Shown one piece after another: positions 58,442-64,000 of a stretch of 64,000 nt of DNA; positions within the stretch are counted from its first letter, which is position 1; every line of letters starts with the position of its first letter. Both the position numbers and the translations under genes were made by a program. Under the pieces are notes generated by a model. It did no database searches. It was not told the origin of the DNA and worked only from the letters and a program-made list of their open reading frames with translations. This stretch comes from Bacteroidales bacterium (GTDB lineage Bacteria; Bacteroidota; Bacteroidia; Bacteroidales; UBA932): contig JAFWRQ010000014.1 in NCBI GenBank assembly GCA_017519865.1, forward strand, positions 62,001-126,000, given 5' to 3'.

Positions 58442-59878
58442 ATGGCAGACAGCACTAAACGATACATTGCGGTCGACCTTGGCATCAACAGCGGCAAGGT
58501 CGTTCTCGCTTCCGTTTCAGGAGGCAAGGTCAGCACGGAGACGGTGCGGGAGTTCCGGCTTTCCCCTTTCAGGATCGCCGGACAGAACTATTGGAACATC
58601 TTTTCCGCATATACCGAAGTAATGCAAGGGCTGTCTGCGATAGGCGCCAGGAAGGTGTCGGTGGAGTCCATCGGCATTGACTCATGGGGTCCCGGTATCG
58701 TATGCATGGCCAAGGACGGAAGCATACTCGGCCTTCCGCGGATGGTTGAGGACACTTTCTCCGAACTTGTGAATGCCAAGTTTTTCAAGCGGATGGAGAA
58801 GCGTGTGCTGTATGATACCACCGGCGTAAATGTGCTGGATTCCAGTGCTGCGCTGCAGTTGTTTGCCTTGCGGCGTTCAGGCAGCGTCATACTTGAGGAT
58901 ACCAAGCATCTGCTGTTCATTCCTTCCGCCATGGCTTACCTGTTGACCGGCAAGCGTTTCTGTGATCTCACCTCCTTGTCTGCCGCCGGCTTGACGGACA
59001 GGACCTCGAAGAAGATTTCCAAGGACGTGCTGAAGGCGTGCAAGGCTAAGGCGCGGCGTTTCCCATCCGTCGTGCAGGCGGGCTCAAAGCCCGGCAAGCT
59101 GACGGAGGAGGTGGCGCAGGCCACCGGGCTGGGACGCATACCCGTCGTGGCCGTAGCCGGCCATGACCTTGCGTCTGCCGCTGCCGCCGTGCCATACGCT
59201 CCCGCCGCCGCTTCCACTGCATCGGCCGGTGAAGGCTCTGCCTTCCTGCTGGTTGGCTCAGTGTCCGTGATAGGCGTCGAGACCGCCTCGCCCATTGTCA
59301 ACGACCAGACCTTCGAAATGAATTTCTCCAACGAGGCTGGTCTAGCAGGTGTCAACCTTCTGGTCAAGCGTATTGCGGGTACTGATCTGCTGGGACGTTG
59401 CCTGGAAGCGTGGCGCGATGCAGGCCGGGTCTACAGTCCGGAGGACGTGGACCGGATGGCCCGCGAGGGCGCGGCCACGGTAGCGCAGCTGGATCCGGAG
59501 GATCCTACGCTGCGCTCCGTCCCCGACGCCCCTGCCGCCATCACACGCTTCTGTTCCCTGAGGAATATGGCCACGCCGGCCGATGATGCCGCGATGGTAC
59601 GCCTGGTCTGTTCGTCCATCGCCGAGAAAGTCGGCGACACCTTCGTCAAGCTGCAGAGTGTGATTCCCTTCCGCATCAAGACCCTCCATCTCGTCGGAGA
59701 AGTGTCGTCTGTCTTATGTCAGATGATTGCCGACGAATGTGCCGTCCCCGTGACGGCCGGCCCTGCGGACGCCGCCGTCCTTGGTAACGTCCTTGTCCAA
59801 GCCGGGCTTACCCGTCAGGCCATCGCAACTTCGTTCACCCCGGAAACCTTCACTCCCGACCTTTCCTTCGGGTCTTGA
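58442..59878 (+). CDS. FGGY-family carbohydrate kinase (rhamnulokinase-like)
   Basis: A 478-residue kinase of the FGGY family. ATP/phosphate loop IAVDLGINSGKVVLAS at the N-terminus, GIDSWGPGIVCM resembling the RhaB GVDTWGVD, LTGKRFCDLTSLSAAGL, the catalytic-Asp motif VAGHDLASAAAAVP and a C-terminal GPADAAVLGNVLVQAG. It is closest in pattern to rhamnulokinase, but no rhamnose genes are near; the substrate is therefore uncertain. It sits five bases after metG, at the end of a housekeeping operon, which is unusual for a sugar kinase. Confidence 0.8.
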   Translation: MADSTKRYIAVDLGINSGKVVLASVSGGKVSTETVREFRLSPFRIAGQNYWNIFSAYTEVMQGLSAIGARKVSVESIGIDSWGPGIVCMAKDGSILGLPRMVEDTFSELVNAKFFKRMEKRVLYDTTGVNVLDSSAALQLFALRRSGSVILEDTKHLLFIPSAMAYLLTGKRFCDLTSLSAAGLTDRTSKKISKDVLKACKAKARRFPSVVQAGSKPGKLTEEVAQATGLGRIPVVAVAGHDLASAAAAVPYAPAAASTASAGEGSAFLLVGSVSVIGVETASPIVNDQTFEMNFSNEAGLAGVNLLVKRIAGTDLLGRCLEAWRDAGRVYSPEDVDRMAREGAATVAQLDPEDPTLRSVPDAPAAITRFCSLRNMATPADDAAMVRLVCSSIAEKVGDTFVKLQSVIPFRIKTLHLVGEVSSVLCQMIADECAVPVTAGPADAAVLGNVLVQAGLTRQAIATSFTPETFTPDLSFGS

Positions 59879-59890
59879 TAGAAGATACTT

Positions 59891-60661
59891 TTACTGTACT
59901 GTAACCACCATCGGGCTGGAATTGAGAATCGTTTCCAGTCCGAGCAGACGGTGGTCGCTGCCGGTCGTACACCAGACGTCTATTTCGTCACCGCTGCCGT
60001 TCTCCATCAGGCCCCTGCCTCTCATCTTAAGATGGAAACGCTTGGTTTCTGTTCCGGGAAACCTCTCTTTGTCAATACCTTGGCATGTCAGCGTCGCAGC
60101 GATGCTCTTGCCGCTCATAAGCAGATGCATCTGGCGGGAAGCGCCTGGCGCCATGTCGAGAAAACGGATGTGGACCAGCAGGGAAAGCAGGTCCATCGTC
60201 CTTCCGTCGAGAGAGAATGAACTGGACACAGGGTCTGCAGGCGGCCTGACGACTTCCGACCTAATGGTGCCTCCCTTATTGTCGTATTTGCATTCAAACT
60301 TGCCCGCTTTGTCACCTTTCTCCGTAGGGTTTATGAAGTAGAGCGGCTTCTGCCCGTCGGGTGAAAGGTAGGCATCGGCAATGTATTCCGCTTTCATGAA
60401 AAGTTTGAAAACGGAATTGGCGCGGATCACCGCATGTGAATGCAGGGCAGGCTGCTGCTCCCAATTGCCCTTCTCCAAGGAAATCGTGGCAGTGGCAACC
60501 TTGGTGTCGATGCCCATTATCTTGTAACGGACCTCATACTCGACAGTTCCAAGCGCCTTGGCCGGAACCCAGGATTGGGCGGAAGCCCGGAAAGGAGTGA
60601 TAAATGTGCTGATGACGATGGACAGGGCGATTACTGCTGATTTTGACGAAAGATAACTCAT
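59891..60661 (-). CDS. DUF3108 secreted protein
   Basis: A 256-residue protein with a signal peptide (about residues 1-28, ending RASAQ). The mature part is a beta-rich DUF3108 domain: GTVEYEVRYKIMGIDTKVAT, SVFKLFMKAEYIADAYLSPD, TMDLLSLLVHIRF and the final DVWCTTGSDHRLLGLETIL. Family function unknown; it is thought to be a lipid-binding-like periplasmic fold. The ATG at 60661 is chosen because the signal peptide starts there. Last gene of the operon 62889 to 59891. Confidence 0.82.
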   Translation of the reverse strand: MSYLSSKSAVIALSIVISTFITPFRASAQSWVPAKALGTVEYEVRYKIMGIDTKVATATISLEKGNWEQQPALHSHAVIRANSVFKLFMKAEYIADAYLSPDGQKPLYFINPTEKGDKAGKFECKYDNKGGTIRSEVVRPPADPVSSSFSLDGRTMDLLSLLVHIRFLDMAPGASRQMHLLMSGKSIAATLTCQGIDKERFPGTETKRFHLKMRGRGLMENGSGDEIDVWCTTGSDHRLLGLETILNSSPMVVTVQ

Positions 60662-60687
60662 TTCAGACCGTTTTCCAGTTTGGTTGA

Positions 60688-62028
60688 TTATAAGTAGATG
60701 AGGCGTGATAGATTGTCCGGTGCGAACACGCGTCTGGCGATTTCCTGCAGGTCGGCGGCGGTGACGGCCTCGATGGCGGCCTTGTTCTCGGCGGATGACG
60801 CGACGCGTCCGAAGGCGAGAAGGCTCTTGCCCATCGAGAGGCACTGCGCCTCTCCGGACTCCGAACTGATGGCGAGTTGCCCGAGCAATTGCTTCTTGGC
60901 AGCTTTCAATTTCCTGTCACTGAGCGGCTTGTCCTGCAGGTTGGCGATAGCTTTGTCGATGGCGCGGAAGCATTTTTCGAGGTTGTCCTTGTCGCATCCG
61001 AGGCTTATTGCCATAATGCCTGTGTCGCTGTACTGGGTGTAGCCGCATTCAACGCCGTAGACCCAGCCGTTCTTTTCTCGCAATATGTCGTTGAGGATGG
61101 AGTTGGAGGCTGGGCCGCCGAGGATGTTCGCGAGGAGCACGGCCGCGATGCGGTCCTTCTCCTCGTAAAGCGACGGCGCGGCCCCGCCGATAACGGCGTT
61201 CACCTCGTGGTTCCGCTTGTCGACCGTCCGGTCGAAGAGAGTAGTCTTTACTCGTCCTTCACTTCGCGGAGACACCCCCGTGAAAACGTCCTGCTGCGCA
61301 GGACCCCCCCCAAGCGAGCTTGGGTCCCCCCCTCTTATGATGCCGAGGGTGGCACAGTTTTCAGGGGGCGTCTCCGTCTCCGTTTTGGACGAGGAGAGAG
61401 CAGTACCTAGATATCGTTGAGCAATACGGCGGACAGCTTTTTCCATTCTGGCTTCGTCGAGGTCGGCCATCATCGTAAAGGCCATTCGGTCGGGCGTGAA
61501 GCGCTCGCGGACGAAACGCCGGAGCTCGGCGGAGCTGATCCGGCGCACCGAGGCCGGCGTGCCCAGGATGGGCCGGCCGAGCGGATGCCCCTCGAAGAGC
61601 ATTTCCTCGAAACGGTCGTAGACCTCGTCGGCGGGGGTGTCCTTGTAGGATTGGATCTCGTCGATGACGACGCCCTTCTCGGTCTCGACCTCCCGCTCGG
61701 GGAATGTCGCCTGCGTGGCTAGTTCGAACAGGAGTCCGGCCGCCTTCGGCAGGTCCTCTTTGAGCACAGTCGCGTGCAGGACTATCTCTTCCTTGGTCGT
61801 GTAGGCGTTCAGTTCGCCTCCGAGCCGGTCGAGATAACCGTTCACGACAGCGGCGCTCTTGCGCGCTGTCCCCTTGAAAATGGTATGCTCCGTGAAATGC
61901 GCGATGCCGCCGGGATACCCCGCCTCGTCGCGGGTGCCGCAGCGTATGCTCAATGCGCAGTATCCTACCGAAGACCCGCCTTTCCTCACGGCGTAGCGAA
62001 GTCCGCAATCAACCGTCCCAGTAATCAT
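60688..62028 (-). CDS. M16-family zinc peptidase carrying an in-frame palindromic insert
   Basis: A 446-residue single-unit M16B peptidase. The inverted zinc motif HFTEH is at residues 44-48 with the third ligand near Glu124 (VVIDEIQSYKDTPADEV). The second, structural half contains ILGGPASNSILNDILREKNG and WVYGVE. Between the halves, residues of about 218-254 (containing PPENCATLGIIRGGDPSSLG) are encoded by a palindromic repeat, the same element as in uvrA but read on the other strand. It sits in the flexible inter-domain linker, so both domains remain intact. Confidence 0.9.
   Translation of the reverse strand: MITGTVDCGLRYAVRKGGSSVGYCALSIRCGTRDEAGYPGGIAHFTEHTIFKGTARKSAAVVNGYLDRLGGELNAYTTKEEIVLHATVLKEDLPKAAGLLFELATQATFPEREVETEKGVVIDEIQSYKDTPADEVYDRFEEMLFEGHPLGRPILGTPASVRRISSAELRRFVRERFTPDRMAFTMMADLDEARMEKAVRRIAQRYLGTALSSSKTETETPPENCATLGIIRGGDPSSLGGGPAQQDVFTGVSPRSEGRVKTTLFDRTVDKRNHEVNAVIGGAAPSLYEEKDRIAAVLLANILGGPASNSILNDILREKNGWVYGVECGYTQYSDTGIMAISLGCDKDNLEKCFRAIDKAIANLQDKPLSDRKLKAAKKQLLGQLAISSESGEAQCLSMGKSLLAFGRVASSAENKAAIEAVTAADLQEIARRVFAPDNLSRLIYL
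61267..61376 (+). repeat. Palindromic protein-coding repeat, copy 2 (in the M16 peptidase)
   Basis: About 110 bp. Outer arms CGGAGAC-A-CCCCC (61267-61279) and GGGGG-C-GTCTCCG (61364-61376), then TGAAAAC with GTTTTCA. Inside: GTCCTGC-TGC-GCAGGAC, C8, CCCAAGC-GA-GCTTGGG, C7, CTCTTATG and TGCC...GGCA. The core 61282-61362 is 81 bp. It lies in the same plus-strand orientation as copy 1, hence opposite with respect to its host gene. Confidence 0.9.
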
Positions 62029-62031
62029 TCC

Positions 62032-62889
62032 CTATCTTTTAGCAAAAATGGTTTTTATGTCCTTGGGCAGGAAGCCAGCCCAGTTGCGGACATTGATGCG
62101 ATGATGGGCATAATACATGAGCTCGTGCGTGCCGGCATCGATGAGCATCTTGTAGCAATGTGACCCGTTCTGCGGGTCGAATGGCGCCACGACGTAGCTC
62201 ACGAGAGTGTTGTAGGTGCCGTTCTGGAAAGCCTTGTCGGCTTCGGCCTCGCTCATGATGACCATGTCTTCGTCGAAATACTGCCTCTTGAAATCTTCTC
62301 CCATCTCCGGAACGAGGTCGTCCTCGGAGAAGAAAATCCGTTTGATGCCGGTCTTGCGCACCTTGCGCGAATAGATGTCAAAGCCAGTGTAACCGGCTCC
62401 GTCTGAGCGCATTGCCTTTGTGATATAGTCCTGGAGGATATCGAGCATTGCCGGTAGGAAGACTATCTCCCGTCCGGAGGGGAATCCCGCCGAGGCGATG
62501 GGCAGGCTGGCCACGTCCACGGGACGCTTCTGCGGATCCTCCGCCTTGGGCTTGCCGCCTTTCATCAGGGTCAGCGTAAGCAGGCCGTTGTACTTCTTCT
62601 CGTCCGAGCGTGCGACCAGAAGGAAATAATAGTCAGGATTTTCCTTGAGCGCATTGTATTCCTCTACCGTGCAGAATTCGTAGGGCGAGATGCGCCAGCG
62701 CGCGGAGACTTCGTCGCGCAGCGCGCTTGACACCATGTCGCCCGCACCGAGCACGACTTTCGTGGTGCGCGTGCCGAGGTCGGCGATCTTCAGCTTCTTC
62801 GTGTTGATCTTCGCCTGCCCGAAGGTTTCGGCCGGGGTAAGGAAGACCAAAAGAAGCAACGTGGCGACTATTTTGAAAATGCCCTTCAT
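62032..62889 (-). CDS. Secreted protein of unknown function
   Basis: A 285-residue protein with a signal peptide (about residues 1-24, ending ETFGQ). I do not recognise a family. The mature part contains KIADLGTRTTKVVLGAGDMV, ARSDEKKYNGLLTLTLMKGG and a C-terminal YKMLIDAGTHELMYYAHHRI. It resembles Bacteroidota-specific periplasmic proteins without assigned role. It is the first gene of the operon leading to the M16 peptidase, starting four bases past that gene's ATG. A -7 box lies 5 nt before its ATG. Confidence 0.7.
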   Translation of the reverse strand: MKGIFKIVATLLLLVFLTPAETFGQAKINTKKLKIADLGTRTTKVVLGAGDMVSSALRDEVSARWRISPYEFCTVEEYNALKENPDYYFLLVARSDEKKYNGLLTLTLMKGGKPKAEDPQKRPVDVASLPIASAGFPSGREIVFLPAMLDILQDYITKAMRSDGAGYTGFDIYSRKVRKTGIKRIFFSEDDLVPEMGEDFKRQYFDEDMVIMSEAEADKAFQNGTYNTLVSYVVAPFDPQNGSHCYKMLIDAGTHELMYYAHHRINVRNWAGFLPKDIKTIFAKR

Positions 62890-62894
62890 AAGGG

Positions 62895-62902
62895 CAAAGT
62901 TA
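62895..62902 (-). promoter_or_regulatory. -7 box for the secreted protein-M16-DUF3108 operon
   Basis: Minus-strand TAACTTTG followed by five bases and the ATG at 62889, giving a leaderless or near-leaderless transcript. Confidence 0.65.
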
Positions 62903-62914
62903 CAAAATAATGCT

Positions 62915-62922
62915 TAAATTTG
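62915..62922 (+). promoter_or_regulatory. -7 box for dnaX
   Basis: TAAATTTG, 21 bases before the dnaX ATG at 62944, divergent from the previous promoter. Confidence 0.65.
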
Positions 62923-62943
62923 TAAGCTAACGCAATTGTGCTT

Positions 62944-64000
62944 ATGAGTCAGTATATCGTATCTGCCCGAAAGTACCGTCCGGACTCGTTCGAGTCGCTG
63001 ATAGGTCAGGACAACATCGCCCGGACCCTGAAGAATTCCATCCTCAGGGGCCAGCTTGCGCACGCCTACCTCTTCTGCGGACCGCGCGGAGTAGGCAAGA
63101 CCAGTACGGCGCGCATCTTCGCCAAGACCATCAACTGCTCCCATCCTACGGAGGACATGGAGCCGTGCGGAGAGTGCGAGTCCTGCGTATCCTTCCGCGA
63201 AGGGCGTTCCTACTGCATCCATGAACTGGATGCCGCTTCCAACAACGGTATAGACGACATCAAGGCCCTGATGGACCAGGTGCAGATCCCGCCTCAGGTC
63301 GGCAAGTACAGCGTTTACATCATCGACGAGGTCCACATGCTGTCGCAGTCGGCTTTCAACGCCTTCCTCAAAACCCTTGAGGAGCCGCCTGCACATGCCA
63401 TTTTCATCCTCGCCACCACCGAGAAGCACAAGATCCTTCCGACCATCCTCTCACGCTGCCAGACATACGATTTCAACCGCATCAGCGTCCCCGACATAGT
63501 CAATAATCTGCGTGACATCGCCGGCAAGGAAGGCGTCACGATAGACGACGAGTCGCTTCACATCATCGCCCAGAAGGCTGACGGGGCCATGCGCGACGCC
63601 CTGACCATCTTCGACCAGACAGTGGCGTTCTGCGGCACCGACGTGAAGTATGAAGACGTCATACGCAACCTCAATGTCCTGGATTACGAGTATTCCTTCC
63701 GACTGGTGGATTCTTTCCTGACCGGAGACTATGCTTCGGCGATGCTCATCTTCGACGAGGTCCTTGCCAAGGGCTTCAACGCCCAGCATTTCATCTCGTC
63801 CCTGAGTTCGCACCTGCGCGACCTCATCGTGAGCCGCACGGCCGGGCTGGATGCGCTGCTGGACCTGCCAGCGTCGCTCAAGCAGCGCTATCGCGCCCAG
63901 GCCGAAGCCTGCACGCTGCAGTTCCTGTACGACGCGCTGTCCATCACTACGCAGTGCGAGGCCGGCTATAAAGCCGCCATCAACCAGCGCCTGCACATCG
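62944..64000 (+). CDS. dnaX: DNA polymerase III subunit gamma/tau, partial (5' part)
   Basis: The gene begins with ATG at 62944 and runs off the window; 352 residues are visible. MSQYIVSARKYRPDSFESLI is the typical start, then Walker A FCGPRGVGKTSTARIFAKTI, four zinc-binding Cys (CSHPTEDMEPCGECESC), Walker B YIIDEVHMLS, sensor I LATTEKHKILPTILSRCQ and domain III. DnaX forms the clamp loader core. The remaining C-terminal part, which would show gamma or tau form, is outside the window. Confidence 0.95.
   Translation, partial: MSQYIVSARKYRPDSFESLIGQDNIARTLKNSILRGQLAHAYLFCGPRGVGKTSTARIFAKTINCSHPTEDMEPCGECESCVSFREGRSYCIHELDAASNNGIDDIKALMDQVQIPPQVGKYSVYIIDEVHMLSQSAFNAFLKTLEEPPAHAIFILATTEKHKILPTILSRCQTYDFNRISVPDIVNNLRDIAGKEGVTIDDESLHIIAQKADGAMRDALTIFDQTVAFCGTDVKYEDVIRNLNVLDYEYSFRLVDSFLTGDYASAMLIFDEVLAKGFNAQHFISSLSSHLRDLIVSRTAGLDALLDLPASLKQRYRAQAEACTLQFLYDALSITTQCEAGYKAAINQRLHI

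Noticed and set aside
1..64000. CRISPR arrays, rRNA operons, prophages or complete insertion sequences
   Set aside because: No regularly spaced repeats, rRNA sequence, phage structural genes or transposase genes were seen anywhere in the window.

Overview
This window looks like a chromosomal segment of a GC-rich member of the Bacteroidota, most likely the order Bacteroidales. The evidence is the recurring -7 promoter element TAnnTTTG upstream of genes, the near absence of Shine-Dalgarno sequences, and the gene families present: DUF3127, DUF1015 next to serC-serA, tandem deoxynucleoside kinases, paired ABC-2 permeases without an ATPase, and a pRiA4b ORF-3-like protein. Lineages such as Alistipes or the uncultured Cryptobacteroides-like groups would fit, but the genus cannot be settled from this sequence. 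Almost all of the window is ordinary core genome.

Layout. 1-2.1 kb: end of sufB, a PnuC-type transporter, sufC and an unusually short sufD (Fe-S assembly). 2.1-7.2 kb: ispE, a DUF418 membrane protein, an Xaa-Pro aminopeptidase and a secreted esterase. 7.2-7.4 kb: tRNA-Val(CAC) with a striking leader hairpin and a strong terminator. 7.4-9.97 kb: an AT-richer accessory patch with a CoiA-like nuclease, a tiny unknown protein and a NERD-domain protein. 10-12.8 kb: a lipoprotein hydrolase, a small EF-hand/Ala-Lys protein, an Ntn hydrolase and YccF. 12.8-23.4 kb: dusB, lpxK, rnr, an M28 peptidase, a MATE exporter, rsgA, a polyprenyl synthase and a U32 protein. 23.4-31.4 kb: pcrA, a D-Ala-D-Ala dipeptidase, an S41 protease, rdgB, recO, two deoxynucleoside kinases and an MBL hydrolase. 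31.4-36.1 kb: uvrA, a short nucleoside kinase and a DMT permease. 36.6-42.8 kb: an AraC regulator divergent from a TolC/HlyD/ABC-2/ABC-2 export operon. 42.9-48.7 kb: an MFS sugar transporter with ROK kinase, FKBP, DUF3127, miaA, a pRiA4b ORF-3-like protein and a YigZ protein. 48.7-64 kb: serC, serA, DUF1015, recQ, dnaG, metG, an FGGY kinase, DUF3108, an M16 peptidase, an unknown secreted protein and the start of dnaX.

The most interesting signal is a palindromic element of about 110-120 bp that occurs twice, each time in frame inside a protein gene: uvrA (33032-33150) and the M16 peptidase (61267-61376). The core of about 80 bp is nearly identical. The outer arms differ between copies but remain self-complementary, core length differences are multiples of three, and the two copies lie in opposite orientation relative to their host genes. 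This resembles in principle the Rickettsia palindromic elements, which are protein-coding mobile repeats; I know of no such family described in Bacteroidota, but I could not search.

Other notable features are ATGs placed only 4-6 nt after the -7 box (likely leaderless mRNAs), a terminator whose T-tract doubles as the pcrA -7 box, an inverted repeat that is probably the AraC-family operator, and domain loss in SufD and the nucleoside kinase.
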